From: Dethiobacter alkaliphilus
GTDB taxonomy: Bacteria; Bacillota; Dethiobacteria; DTU022; UBA8154
Length of the DNA stretch: 64,000 nucleotides
NCBI GenBank assembly: GCA_016841605.1
Contig: JAENYV010000015.1
Location: 1-64,000 of the forward strand
Reading direction: 5' to 3'
The notes under the pieces were generated by a model. It was given only the letters and a program-made list of their open reading frames with translations. It did not search any database and had not been told where the DNA came from. The position numbers and the translations under genes are program-made. Positions 16,490 through 25,236 of this stretch are shown in pieces (the first letter of the stretch is position 1; each line of letters opens with the position of its first letter).

Positions 16490-17704
16490 GTGACAGGTAA
16501 AAAGTTGAGCATTTTTATCCTCAGCCTTGTTCCGTTTTTGATGGTCCTGGGAAATTCTATGTTAATTCCGGAATTTCCTGCCATCAAAGAAGCTCTGCAT
16601 ATCAATCAGTTTCAGGTAGGTTTATTAATTACCTTTTTTTCTGCGACTGCCGCGGTGGCGATCCCTTTCTTGGGATACCTGTCGGACAGAATTGGAAGAA
16701 AAATAATTATTGTTCCTGCTCTCATTCTTTATGGACTGGGAGGAGCTGTCTCAGGATTTGTTGCTGCTTTTTTCCAGGACCCTTATTATTATATCCTGGT
16801 GGGAAGGGTGATACAGGGATTTGGTGCAGCCGGAACCGCTCCACTTGCTATGGCTCTTGCCGGCGATCTTTATAAAACTGAGGAACGCAGCGAGAGTATG
16901 GGTATTCTAGAGGCGGCAAACGGAATTGGGAAAGTACTCAGTCCGATCATCGGAGCAGCAGTAGCACTAATTATCTGGTATGCTCTCTTTTTTTCGTATG
17001 CCATACTTTCCATTCCGGTAGCCCTTTTAGTCTGGTTCATGGTGCAGGAGCCGCAGGGGAAAACGCAGAAAATGCCCTTTTTGCAGTATTTTAAAGAAAT
17101 TAAGGAAATATTTGATAAAAAAGGTGTCTCTCTTTTATTTAATTTTTTAGGGGGTCTGGTAATTCTCTTCATTTTGTTTGGAGTCCTTTCTTTCACCTCG
17201 GATATCCTCGTAACCGACTTTAAATTAAGGGGTATTATCAAAGGGCTGGTATTATCCGTTCCCCTGTTAGCCATGTCCATCACAGCTTATTTAACGGGTC
17301 TTTATCTGAGAAAGAAAGGGCGGTTTTTTAAGTTATTTTTTTTAATAGGGCTGCTTATTACCGCTGTGGCTATGGCCTTGCTGCCTCTTTGCTGCAGGAG
17401 CCTTGTAGTTTACCCAATTATGCTGGCTTTGTTGGGTTTTGGAAGCGGAATGATCCTGCCGGCTATTAATACGATGGTCACCAGCGCCACCCAGACGAGT
17501 CAGCGGGGGGGTGTGACTTCTCTCTACGGGAGTATTCGGTTTTTAGGAGTGGCTTTGGGACCGCCTACTTTTTCTCTGCTTTTCGGTTGGGGGCGTTTTT
17601 TTATGTTTCTCGCAGGAGGAGTCATGGCACTAGTCATCGGGATTGCAGGTTTTTTCTTTATCAATGAGGGGAGGTTGATAAAAATAGAAGGGAAAGGAGA
17701 ATGA
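16490..17704 (+). CDS. MFS drug-type transporter
   Basis: A 404-residue, 12-helix major facilitator. The first transmembrane pair contains FLMVLGNSMLIPEFPAI, followed by the MFS loop signature GYLSDRIGRK (motif A). The helix-5 region ILEAANGIGKVLSPIIG resembles the motif C of drug:H+ antiporters. The natural substrate is unknown. GTG 16490 is chosen because TTGGAGG lies 7 nt upstream; ATG 16448 has no SD. It stands alone between two terminators and interrupts the otherwise conserved mazG-yabP neighbourhood. Confidence 0.8.
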   Translation: MTGKKLSIFILSLVPFLMVLGNSMLIPEFPAIKEALHINQFQVGLLITFFSATAAVAIPFLGYLSDRIGRKIIIVPALILYGLGGAVSGFVAAFFQDPYYYILVGRVIQGFGAAGTAPLAMALAGDLYKTEERSESMGILEAANGIGKVLSPIIGAAVALIIWYALFFSYAILSIPVALLVWFMVQEPQGKTQKMPFLQYFKEIKEIFDKKGVSLLFNFLGGLVILFILFGVLSFTSDILVTDFKLRGIIKGLVLSVPLLAMSITAYLTGLYLRKKGRFFKLFFLIGLLITAVAMALLPLCCRSLVVYPIMLALLGFGSGMILPAINTMVTSATQTSQRGGVTSLYGSIRFLGVALGPPTFSLLFGWGRFFMFLAGGVMALVIGIAGFFFINEGRLIKIEGKGE

Positions 17705-17735
17705 AGTGGTGACCTGCTTAAGTCACCACTTTTTC
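17705..17735. terminator. Bidirectional terminator
   Basis: AGTGGTGAC (17705-17713) and GTCACCACT (17722-17730) form a 9-bp perfect stem followed by TTTTTC. It directly follows the transporter stop codon on the plus strand and overlaps the last codons of the small minus-strand gene. Confidence 0.8.
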
Positions 17736-17854
17736 TTTAAGGGCAGTTTGCTAAAATAAAAGCGGTAATTATCTTTAGGAAAAGAAAAGATGGGAATCCG
17801 GAGAATTGACCAGATCAGAATAACCACAAAGAGATAGAAAAAAACGATAATCAT
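17723..17854 (-). CDS. Small membrane protein (43 aa), unknown
   Basis: A short gene on the minus strand: ATG at 17854, TGA at 17725-17723. The 43-residue product begins MIIVFFYLFVVILIW, a single hydrophobic helix over residues 2-18, then a short positively charged tail ending LPLKKKW. A canonical SD AAAGGAGA lies 9 nt before the ATG. It is 60 bp downstream of the DUF441 gene on the same strand, so the two are probably co-transcribed. Its stop codon lies inside the shared terminator hairpin. I do not recognise a family. Confidence 0.6.
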   Translation of the reverse strand: MIIVFFYLFVVILIWSILRIPIFSFPKDNYRFYFSKLPLKKKW

Positions 17855-17914
17855 GCCGCAATATCTCCTTTATTTTTAATAACCATCAAGTCTCAAGCAA
17901 AGGAGTTCGTTTAA

Positions 17915-18370
17915 TCAGCGGGAGAATAAATTAATCAAGTAAAGTAGAAAAGCAGCAATTCCCCCGGCCATTAAAGGGCCTACGGGAATGCCTTTTAGAA
18001 AAACAATACCGACAATCGAGCCGATAACCAGGCCAAGAATAACCTGTGGCTGACTTTCTAATAATTGAATTCCCATATTATTAAGCCTTGTGGCAATTAA
18101 CCCCCCGGCAATAGCAAGCAGGCCCGGCAAAGAACTAAAAGTAGCAATAATTTCCTTTGTTCCTACCCTATCCAGAGCTATGGGAACCATGACAGCCAGC
18201 ATCAGAAAAAGAAGACCGATTTCTATTCCCCGTTCTTCAAGGAGAGGAAGCAGGCTTTTAATCTTCAGTAACTTTATCGTCAGAAGTAATCCCGCTGCAA
18301 TGCTTAGAGAGTTCGATTTAGCAAAAAGTCCCAGCAAAAAGATGATGGCAATAAAGGTTAGACCGCTCAC
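17915..18370 (-). CDS. DUF441 (YtwI/YeaL-like) membrane protein
   Basis: A 151-residue, four-helix membrane protein. The layout SGLTFIAIIFLLGLFAKSNS ... GLVIGSIVGIVFLKGIPVGP and the length match DUF441, a family conserved in Firmicutes and proteobacteria with no known function. GTG 18370 follows AGGAG by 7 nt. It is followed by the 43-aa membrane protein in what looks like a two-gene operon. Confidence 0.8.
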   Translation of the reverse strand: MSGLTFIAIIFLLGLFAKSNSLSIAAGLLLTIKLLKIKSLLPLLEERGIEIGLLFLMLAVMVPIALDRVGTKEIIATFSSLPGLLAIAGGLIATRLNNMGIQLLESQPQVILGLVIGSIVGIVFLKGIPVGPLMAGGIAAFLLYLINLFSR

Positions 18371-18527
18371 CTGACTGCTCCTCTAAAAAGATATTGTTCC
18401 GTTTTATAGTTATTCATGAATTCAGCAATTCAGAATACATCTTAAAAAATCGTTTTCTCATTATATTTCTGCTCACGAGCAGTTCGTTTCACAAATATGT
18501 AATTAAAAAAAGTCCATGACTCAATAA

Positions 18528-19370
18528 TTACTCGCTAACAGCGTCGATTTGTTTTTTATTGTCTTTTTTTTTCAGAACTAATTTAAAGGTATCGGAACGC
18601 AGGCCTCTGCGCAGGGACTCCAGGGAGATTACATCTTTGCTATGAATATTACCCAGATTGACTTCTGAACCGAACATGGTTATGAATTCAATCTGTTGCG
18701 ATTTAAGTGGTGCTTCCCAGATAAGTTTGTTTGGGTCCGGCAGCAGTGTTAGCAGCTTTGTTAGTTTTTCTGTTTTTATATTGCCTTCTTCGTTATAAAT
18801 CGTGACACCTTTCCCGGACTCTCTTGCTTCAAGGATTACTTTAAAAGCCCCGTCATCCAGGTCCTTGCCGACCTGAGCAGCCATTAGCTCAGGTTGGAAA
18901 TCTTCGAGGGAATTTTTTTTGCCGATTTCTGTGAGAACAAGAAACCCCTTTTCTTTGGCGGTGCGAATTGACAGACTCCTTTCCTGAGGAGGAAGATGAA
19001 TGGTTCCGTCCGATATTTCTATGGTAGAAAAACCCAACTCTTTTGCTCTTTCCAGGAATGAAGCAAATTTGCCCTGGGTGATGGCGATTTCGAAAAAAGT
19101 ACCTCCCGGGTAAATTCGAATCCTGTATGCATTGATCATTTCAATTTTTTCTTTTAAGAACTGTTGATGATAGAGGGCGGAAGTAGCAAACCCCAATTTC
19201 CAGAAATCGATGAATTCCGCACCCATCTCCAGCAGATCCTCTGTTTCCCGTAGTCCCATGCCCTTATCAATAATCATCGTAATTCCGCTTATCCGGGGTT
19301 TAGGAAACCTGTTTCCCAGCGGAAAAGAAAAATCAAGCCCCCAACCGTTATGTACTCTTGTTTCTTTCAA
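18528..19370 (-). CDS. comA: Phosphosulfolactate synthase (ComA family)
   Basis: A 280-residue TIM-barrel enzyme. ComA adds sulfite to phosphoenolpyruvate to give (R)-phosphosulfolactate, the first step toward coenzyme M in methanogens and toward sulfolactate in some sporulating bacilli (YitD). Recognisable blocks are ITMIIDKGMGLRETEDLLE, EFIDFWKLGFATSAL, YPGGTFFEIA and FSTIEISDGTI. TTG 19370 has AAGGGG about 10 nt upstream; the frame is open to 19460 but that start lacks an SD. ComB phosphatase and ComC dehydrogenase genes are not in the window, so the pathway product is unclear. Confidence 0.85.
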   Translation of the reverse strand: MKETRVHNGWGLDFSFPLGNRFPKPRISGITMIIDKGMGLRETEDLLEMGAEFIDFWKLGFATSALYHQQFLKEKIEMINAYRIRIYPGGTFFEIAITQGKFASFLERAKELGFSTIEISDGTIHLPPQERSLSIRTAKEKGFLVLTEIGKKNSLEDFQPELMAAQVGKDLDDGAFKVILEARESGKGVTIYNEEGNIKTEKLTKLLTLLPDPNKLIWEAPLKSQQIEFITMFGSEVNLGNIHSKDVISLESLRRGLRSDTFKLVLKKKDNKKQIDAVSE

Positions 19371-19548
19371 TGCTGATTCGCCCCTTTTCAGGTATTTATT
19401 GCCTCCATCTATCTTATTCTTTAAATATTGCAAGAGTGTCACATAATAAAAGTCTTTCAAGGCTGAATAAATTATCCGCTGCCAAGTAAAACTAAAACTA
19501 ACTTAAACTTTCCAAAAAAAATTTGAGACGAAAAGGAAGAGGACAAAG

Positions 19549-20547
19549 TTGAAATTACCTCCTAAAAAAACTTCTTTTATTTTTACCGTTGTTTTAATGT
19601 TACTTTTATGCACAGTGTCTTCTGGATGCCGTCCCGGCGAAATAACTCGTCCCGAAGGAAAGGAAGAAGGCGCTTCACCTTCTGTACCGTCGGAGATAGA
19701 CGTTGGCGAGGGGAAAGAACCGCAGCTTTCCGTTTATATTGCTGAGAGCGGTGCGGTAGAGGTCATGCCCATGGAAGAATATATTGCCGGGGTTGTCGCC
19801 GGAGAAATGGATCCCAACTGGCCCCTGGATGCTCTGGCAGCGCAGGCTATTATTGCCAGGACTTTTACTCTGCAGAAAATTGCGGAAACAGGAGGTGTTC
19901 CCCATCGTAATGCCCATGCTTCTACGGATATTGAAGAATTTCAGGCCTACAGTGCCGAAGAAATTAACTCAACTGTAAGGGAGGCGGTCAACAAAACGCG
20001 GGGTGAAGTTGCCTGCTATAAAAATCAATTTATCAGAGCCTGGTTCAGTGCTTATGCCGGTCCCAGAACAGCCAGAGCAGATGAGGGCTTAAACTTTGAA
20101 GGAGGAAATCCTCCGTATATTCAAATAGTTGACAGTCCCGGAAAGGAGATCGTTCCACCCGAAGAGGCTAATTGGTCTGCGGGCTTTTCTCTCGAAAAAG
20201 TTAGAGAAGTGGTGAAAGAGACGACCGGGCAGGATCCGGGACCTGTGGAACAGGTCGAAATAAAGGAGAAAGGCCCGTCGGGTCGTGTTGACACCTTTAT
20301 TGTCAATGACCGGGAAATTTCCGGCCCAGGGATGCGGTTAGGGCTGGGAAGTACAGAGATGCGTTCTACATTTGTTGAAGAAATGAGTATTGAAGGGGGA
20401 ATGTTAAAAATGTCGGGGACGGGTTACGGCCATGGTGTCGGGATGTGCCAGTGGGGAGCTAAAGCTCTGGCAGAAGAGGGAAAATCTCCGAAAGATATTG
20501 TCAATTATTTTTACCGGGATATTAATATTGTTAACCTTTGGGATTAG
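19549..20547 (+). CDS. SpoIID/LytB-domain lipoprotein
   Basis: A 332-residue exported protein. The signal peptide ends in a lipobox VSSGC near residue 27. The SpoIID domain spans about residues 70-325: VEVMPMEEYIAGVVAGEMD, LDALAAQAIIARTFTLQK, then GYGHGVGMCQWGAKALAEEG. SpoIID is a lytic transglycosylase acting on denuded glycan strands during engulfment; this lipoprotein with an N-terminal linker is a SpoIID-like paralogue rather than the classical SpoIID. It lies just upstream of yabP. Confidence 0.85.
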   Translation: MKLPPKKTSFIFTVVLMLLLCTVSSGCRPGEITRPEGKEEGASPSVPSEIDVGEGKEPQLSVYIAESGAVEVMPMEEYIAGVVAGEMDPNWPLDALAAQAIIARTFTLQKIAETGGVPHRNAHASTDIEEFQAYSAEEINSTVREAVNKTRGEVACYKNQFIRAWFSAYAGPRTARADEGLNFEGGNPPYIQIVDSPGKEIVPPEEANWSAGFSLEKVREVVKETTGQDPGPVEQVEIKEKGPSGRVDTFIVNDREISGPGMRLGLGSTEMRSTFVEEMSIEGGMLKMSGTGYGHGVGMCQWGAKALAEEGKSPKDIVNYFYRDINIVNLWD

Positions 20548-20571
20548 TCTTTTACACTCTGAAAAGTTAAG

Positions 20572-20600
20572 GAATATTTTATAAACCTCTCCTGTATAAT
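20572..20600 (+). promoter_or_regulatory. Candidate sigma-E promoter of yabPQ
   Basis: GAATATT (20572-20578), a 14-bp spacer and TGTATAAT (20593-20600) fit the sigma-E pattern (ATATT, N14, CATACAnT). In B. subtilis yabP-yabQ are sigma-E dependent. SD and ATG follow within 25 bp. Confidence 0.45.
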
Positions 20601-20621
20601 GAAATAAAAAGGAGAGGTTTT

Positions 20622-20924
20622 ATGATGGATGAGAAATACATTTCCAAACAAATGACAAACCGGCACAGGCTAATGATTGATAACCGGGAGAAAATGGAGA
20701 TTTACGGCGTTTTGCATGTAGACAGCTTTGATGACAGGGAAATAATCCTGGAAACTGAACATGGTTTACTGGCTATGCGGGGGGAAGAACTGCACATAAA
20801 AAACCTTAATCTTGAACAGGGAGAGCTTACGGTCGAAGGTTTTCTCCTTGAACTGGCTTACTCGGAAATGAGAGGTTCGAGAAAAGACAGGGGAAAAAGT
20901 TTTTTCGAACGGCTTTTTAAATAA
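20622..20924 (+). CDS. yabP: Sporulation protein YabP
   Basis: A 100-residue cytoplasmic mother-cell protein of the YabP/YqfC family, recognised by the DNREKMEIYGVLHVDSFDD start and the short beta-rich core (LETEHGLLAMRGEELHI ... LTVEGFLLELAYSE). YabP is required for spore formation; its mechanism is not well defined. The gene has AAAGGAGAGG 4 nt before ATG 20622 and 7 nt before a second ATG at 20625. Its stop TAA abuts the ATG of yabQ. Confidence 0.93.
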   Translation: MMDEKYISKQMTNRHRLMIDNREKMEIYGVLHVDSFDDREIILETEHGLLAMRGEELHIKNLNLEQGELTVEGFLLELAYSEMRGSRKDRGKSFFERLFK

Positions 20925-21374
20925 ATGACGGATTTTTCTGTTGAGCAGCAGGTTCTGGTTTTTTTTGTGATTTTTTTTATCGGCTTTTTTGCCGGTGTCT
21001 TTTTTGATCTTCTCAGAGCTATAAAAAAAGTCTTTCAGCTTGGCTCTAAAATCCTTTTTTTGGTCGATATCCTTTTTTCCCTCCTGATAACTGTTATTGT
21101 TTTCCAGGTACTTCTTCAGCTGCACTGGGGCGAAATCAGAGTTTATGTCTTCATATCTTTTTTCTGTGGAATTATCCTTTATTATTTCTTTGCAAGTTAT
21201 TGGTTTTACCGTGTATTTCATAAATTTTTTAATAAATGTTTAAATATTATCATAAAAATTTTATTAATTTGGAAGGATTTACAAAACAAAAGCAGAAATA
21301 TAATTAGTCGAACAATAGTATTTTTAAAAAGTGTATTAGGAAAGGGAAAGCAGCATGGAGGGAAAGATCGTTAG
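20925..21374 (+). CDS. yabQ: Sporulation membrane protein YabQ
   Basis: A 149-residue membrane protein with four hydrophobic segments in the first 105 residues and a basic tail. The N-terminal QQVLVFFVIFFIGFFAGVFF helix and FDLLRAIKKVF loop are YabQ features. In B. subtilis YabQ is needed for cortex formation and is placed in forespore membranes. ATG 20925 follows the yabP stop without a gap, which indicates translational coupling; the 3' end overlaps divIC by 20 bp. Confidence 0.9.
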   Translation: MTDFSVEQQVLVFFVIFFIGFFAGVFFDLLRAIKKVFQLGSKILFLVDILFSLLITVIVFQVLLQLHWGEIRVYVFISFFCGIILYYFFASYWFYRVFHKFFNKCLNIIIKILLIWKDLQNKSRNIISRTIVFLKSVLGKGKQHGGKDR

Positions 21375-21663
21375 ATATCCGTCTCGGCCGAGAAAGAAAC
21401 ACGGACGAAAATTTGTTCTCTGGATTTTTCTTTGTTGTATTCTTACCGGAGTCTGCTTATGCCTGGGACAAACTCATGCGATTCGGGAAGCGAGGAGCGA
21501 GCTTCTGGATTTGGGGAATCAGCGGGATGCACTGCAGGAAGGAAACGACCTCTTGCGAGAAGAAGAACGGCTTTTACGTGATAATGAGTATCTAGAAATT
21601 CAGGCGAGAAAACAACTGGGAATGGTAAGACCGGGAGAAATTATTTTTTTTGTCGGAGATTAG
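21355..21663 (+). CDS. divIC: Septum formation initiator DivIC/FtsL family
   Basis: A 102-residue bitopic cell-division protein. It has a basic cytoplasmic N-terminus (YPSRPRKKHGRK), one membrane helix (about residues 22-40), an extracytoplasmic coiled coil and the conserved EIQARKQLGMVRPGEI end typical of DivIC. It should act with DivIB and FtsL in the divisome at the septum. It overlaps yabQ by 20 bp and lies in the classical yabP-yabQ-divIC-yabR order. Confidence 0.92.
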   Translation: MEGKIVRYPSRPRKKHGRKFVLWIFLCCILTGVCLCLGQTHAIREARSELLDLGNQRDALQEGNDLLREEERLLRDNEYLEIQARKQLGMVRPGEIIFFVGD

Positions 21664-21696
21664 AGCGTTAAATTAAGTTAAGTTGAGCCAAATATC

Positions 21697-21724
21697 TTGA
21701 CAATTTGCCAAGAGTAGATATAAT
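21697..21724 (+). promoter_or_regulatory. Sigma-A promoter of the S1-domain gene
   Basis: Consensus TTGACA (21697-21702) and TATAAT (21719-21724) with a 16-bp spacer, 48 bp before the ATG. Confidence 0.8.
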
Positions 21725-21771
21725 CTAGCCATAGAGTTCATTTATATTTTATTAAGGAGGACTATTTTTAG

Positions 21772-22188
21772 ATGTCGTCGCTTCAGGTAGGAAGTATTGT
21801 GGAAGGGGTGGTTACAGGAATTACAAATTTCGGGGCGTTTGTTCTTTTACCCAATGGGGAAACAGGTTTAGTGCATATTTCCGAGGTGGCAGATTCTTAC
21901 GTTAAGGATATTAATGAGCATTTACAAAAAAAGGACAAGATTAAGGTTAAAATTCTTTCCGTGAATGGGGACGGAAAAGTTGGACTTTCTATCAGACGAG
22001 CTATTCCAGGTGAGAAAAAAGAGCATGTGCGTAAAGGACCCCGCGTTTCCCATGCAGTAGGTATGTCTTTTGAAGACAAAATAAGCAAATTTATGAAAGA
22101 AAGCGATGAAAAGCAGCAGGATTTAAAGAAAAATACCGATTCTAAAAGAGGCGGAGGCAGCAGGAGTTATCGCCACAGTTTTGATTAA
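21772..22188 (+). CDS. yabR: S1-domain RNA-binding protein (YabR-like)
   Basis: A 138-residue cytoplasmic protein with one S1/OB-fold domain in residues 1-75 (VGSIVEGVVTGITNFGAFVL ... GLVHISEV ... DGKVGLSIRRA), identical in layout to polynucleotide phosphorylase S1 repeats. The tail is hydrophilic, basic and probably disordered. YabR-like proteins are general stress or translation-associated RNA binders. AAGGAGG precedes the ATG by 10 nt. It has its own consensus promoter, so it is likely expressed in vegetative growth independently of yabPQ. Confidence 0.9.
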   Translation: MSSLQVGSIVEGVVTGITNFGAFVLLPNGETGLVHISEVADSYVKDINEHLQKKDKIKVKILSVNGDGKVGLSIRRAIPGEKKEHVRKGPRVSHAVGMSFEDKISKFMKESDEKQQDLKKNTDSKRGGGSRSYRHSFD

Positions 22189-22361
22189 AATATTTTTATT
22201 TATTTAGGTATTTTTTAATATATAATTAACCTAAACATTGATCTTTTGCCATTATTTTTTTTACTAGTGCAGTGAAGATGTGCATCTTATTTCTTTTCAA
22301 GATAATTTCTTTATCTACTTTTTGTCCTTATTAATTTATTATAAAAATAAAAAAGTCTAGT

Positions 22362-22384
22362 AGGCACCCGAGGGTGCCTTTATT
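22362..22384 (+). terminator. Intrinsic terminator
   Basis: AGGCACC / GGTGCCT stem followed by TTTATTG, between the S1-domain gene and the exopolyphosphatase gene. Confidence 0.6.
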
Positions 22385-22415
22385 GTTGCCGGGAAAACTT
22401 TTTGGGGGAATAGAA

Positions 22416-23351
22416 ATGAAGGAAAGAACGGTTGGTGCAATTGATTTGGGCAGCAATTCTCTTCGTCTGTTAATAGCGAAATTTGAAATGGGTACTATTA
22501 AGTTGCTTCGTCGGGAATTGCGAGAAACTAGATTAGGTGAAGGTTTGATTTCCGGGGGAAAACTATTTCCGCCGGCAAGAGAAAGGACCCTGCAGGGGCT
22601 TTCTTTCCTGTTGGGGATTATGAAGGCGGAACAAGTAAGTGAAGGAGTAATTGCTGCGACAAGTGCTGTGCGTGAAGCTGCCGATGGGAAACAATTTCTG
22701 AATGATATTGCCGCTTTTTCTCCTTTTCCGGTGCGGCTTCTTTCCGGGAAAGAGGAAGCCCTTTATGGATTTCTGGGTGCGGTTGGGTCAATGGGACCGG
22801 AAGGAAAAAAGGAAGACCTGCTTGTGCTTGACTTAGGGGGGCGAAGCACAGAACTGTCATGGCAGGAGAAGGGTATTTACAACGGTATCAGCCTGCCTTT
22901 TGGTGCGGTAAATATGCAGAATCGTTTCCTCTTTTCCATAAGTGTGGAGAATGCTCAAAAAATAAAAGAATTTGTTAAAGGGCTCCTGAATGAACAATCC
23001 GGGTTATTGCCCGTAACAAAGAAAAAAGAACTTGTGGGTGTGGGCGGAACAGTAACAACACTGGCTGCCTTGTCGCTCCGGCAGAGGATTTATAACCCCG
23101 AGCAAGTTCATCGTTATTACCTCTCCAAAGAGGAGATTAAAAAGTGGAAGAGGATATTTTTACATTCTTCCCGGCAGGAAAGAGCTAAAATGCTGCCTTT
23201 TTCACCACAACGTGCCGACATTATTCCCGCGGGGACGTCTGCCCTGCTTTCCGTCATGGAGTACCTGGAGTATGATAGTGTGATTGTCTCCGAGGGGGGA
23301 ATCCTGATGGGTATTTTGCTTGAATATTTTACTTCCGACGAGTCGAATTAA
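22416..23351 (+). CDS. ppx: Exopolyphosphatase / pppGpp phosphatase (Ppx/GppA)
   Basis: A 311-residue member of the ASKHA fold. The phosphate-binding loops are VGAIDLGSNSLRLLIAKF (residues 5-22), ATSAVREAADG, LVLDLGGRSTELSW and GVGGTVTTLAAL. Enzymes of this family release phosphate from polyphosphate or convert pppGpp to ppGpp. The protein is the short form without the C-terminal HD extension. ATG 22416 follows TGGGGGAA by about 8 nt. Confidence 0.9.
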   Translation: MKERTVGAIDLGSNSLRLLIAKFEMGTIKLLRRELRETRLGEGLISGGKLFPPARERTLQGLSFLLGIMKAEQVSEGVIAATSAVREAADGKQFLNDIAAFSPFPVRLLSGKEEALYGFLGAVGSMGPEGKKEDLLVLDLGGRSTELSWQEKGIYNGISLPFGAVNMQNRFLFSISVENAQKIKEFVKGLLNEQSGLLPVTKKKELVGVGGTVTTLAALSLRQRIYNPEQVHRYYLSKEEIKKWKRIFLHSSRQERAKMLPFSPQRADIIPAGTSALLSVMEYLEYDSVIVSEGGILMGILLEYFTSDESN

Positions 23352-23377
23352 CACTATTTCCCGGGAAATAACACTAA

Positions 23378-25096
23378 CTAAAGCACTTTAAGCGAGCGAA
23401 GGCGGTTTATCGCCGCGGCAATTTCCTGGGCGCGGGGCATGGCGTATTCTCCGGGGTTTTGCCCGTAAAAGGGAGAAATAATATCCAGCCCCTTTTTTTC
23501 AAGGTCTGCAAAGCCAAGTTCAATGGCTTGCCTGATCGTTTTCTTTCCATCAAGGTATTTTCTTCTTAAAAGGAAGAGAATGAAATCACCGATGGCCCTG
23601 GTTTGGCTGGAATCAACCAGTTGATCGACTGATGCCAGATCAATATTGTCTCTGCCAAACTGAATTTTATCTGTACCCCTGGCGGAAATTTTAATTTTCT
23701 TATCACTTCGGGGTTCAAAGCTTGCGGGGTAAGGTGTTCTTACGCCGACTTTCCCAAAATTTTTGCTGCTTTCTTCTTTCCGTCCCGTTCTGAAAAGATT
23801 AGCAATTTCTTTAGCTTTTTGTGTAACCAGGCGCGGTCTGTATTCCTCCATCATGATAACCGTATCGGCAACATCAAAATAATCGCCGGAGCCACCGATG
23901 ACTAATAGTGTTGAGACACCCCGGTCCCTATAAAGCGAGCGGACTTTGTCAATAAAGGGAGTAATGGGTTCCTGCTTTTTGGACACAAGAGCTTGCATGC
24001 GGGCATCCCGGATCATAAAGTTGGTTGCTGATGTGTCCTCATCTACCAACAGGAGATCTGTTCCGATTTCCAGCGCTTCCATAATGTTGGTTGCCTGAGA
24101 GGTGGAGCCGCTGGCTTCTTCACTGCAAAAATTAGTAGTGCTTCTGCCTTCCGGCAGGTTGTTAATAAACGGGCTAATATCTACCATGGTTACTCTTCGA
24201 CCATCTTCAGCTCGGATTTTAACGGCATTTGCCCTGCTCACCAGGTATTCGCGTCCGTCTCCGGGGATATGATTGTAGATCCCCCTTTCAATGGCTTTCA
24301 GTAATGTTGATTTCCCGTGGTAACCGCCTCCCACGATCAGTGTTACTCCTTCGGGTATGCCCATGCCCCGAATTTTGCCTCCCCAGGGGTCTTCAAGAGT
24401 GACGGAAAGCTCTGGGGGAGTCTGGAAGGGGATTACTGAAGATTTTTGCATGGGTAGGTTGCTGATCCCGCTTTCCCGGGGCAGAATAGAGCCGTCAGCG
24501 ATAAAAGCAATTAGCTTTCGTGAGATAAGCTTGCTGCGGAGGTTTTCCTGAATCAGGTTTCCTGAAATATGTTTCCTGGCCTTCTCTTGGGGAATCATCT
24601 CCCAAAAAAGGGAGTGTCTGACCAGTTGCGGTATCTCCCGGCAAAATATCTCTTCCGCATCTTTTCCCAGGATGGTCCGCCCTCTGGCGGGCAAACCCAC
24701 GCTAAAACGAGCTTCCACATAATCGTTATCAATGACCATGGCGCTTCTCTCCAGGATTTCCTGACCTCCGCAGTCGATCAAGATCTGTCCGCTTTTTCCG
24801 GTTCCCCGCCTGCCTCGCACTCTTTTTTCGATAGCTTGAGCAAAACAGCGGATCAAAAAATCTTCCAGGGCAATTCGGCCTTCCCGTTTGTCATAGAGTT
24901 CCCGGGGAAAGCCTGCTCTTTCTGCCGGAACTCTTGCTCTGAGACGTGAAGGAGAAGCGAAGGGGTCACCCTGAACGTAGTCGATAAAAAGGATAAAGTC
25001 GGGGAAAAGATAATCCCCTTGCAGGTCTTTGTATGCTTTATAGCCCCGTCCATCCAGGTGTTTTAAGAGGTTTTTCAGGTCTGTTTCGCTGGACAT
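23378..25096 (-). CDS. ABC-class P-loop ATPase (PF09818-type)
   Basis: A 572-residue soluble protein of the 'predicted ATPase of the ABC class' family. The Walker A loop is GGGYHGKSTLLKAI (around residue 255), the Walker B region is DLLLVDEDTSATNFMIRD, and the C-terminal segment ends in the family block MPRAQEIAAAINRLR. No membrane domain is present; the function of this family is not established. ATG 25096 has AGGGGAG 8 nt upstream; GTG 25105 overlaps the SD. It faces the exopolyphosphatase gene convergently with only 26 bp between. Confidence 0.85.
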   Translation of the reverse strand: MSSETDLKNLLKHLDGRGYKAYKDLQGDYLFPDFILFIDYVQGDPFASPSRLRARVPAERAGFPRELYDKREGRIALEDFLIRCFAQAIEKRVRGRRGTGKSGQILIDCGGQEILERSAMVIDNDYVEARFSVGLPARGRTILGKDAEEIFCREIPQLVRHSLFWEMIPQEKARKHISGNLIQENLRSKLISRKLIAFIADGSILPRESGISNLPMQKSSVIPFQTPPELSVTLEDPWGGKIRGMGIPEGVTLIVGGGYHGKSTLLKAIERGIYNHIPGDGREYLVSRANAVKIRAEDGRRVTMVDISPFINNLPEGRSTTNFCSEEASGSTSQATNIMEALEIGTDLLLVDEDTSATNFMIRDARMQALVSKKQEPITPFIDKVRSLYRDRGVSTLLVIGGSGDYFDVADTVIMMEEYRPRLVTQKAKEIANLFRTGRKEESSKNFGKVGVRTPYPASFEPRSDKKIKISARGTDKIQFGRDNIDLASVDQLVDSSQTRAIGDFILFLLRRKYLDGKKTIRQAIELGFADLEKKGLDIISPFYGQNPGEYAMPRAQEIAAAINRLRSLKVL

Positions 25097-25236
25097 ATGA
25101 TTCACTCCCCTTGTTTATAATACCTTAAAATGATATTTTTTGCACTTAAATAAACTATATTGGGTCTTAAAATGACTGTTCCGGGACCTATATAACACAG
25201 CTAAAAATAGTAATAGCGGCGCCATAGAGACGGTTT

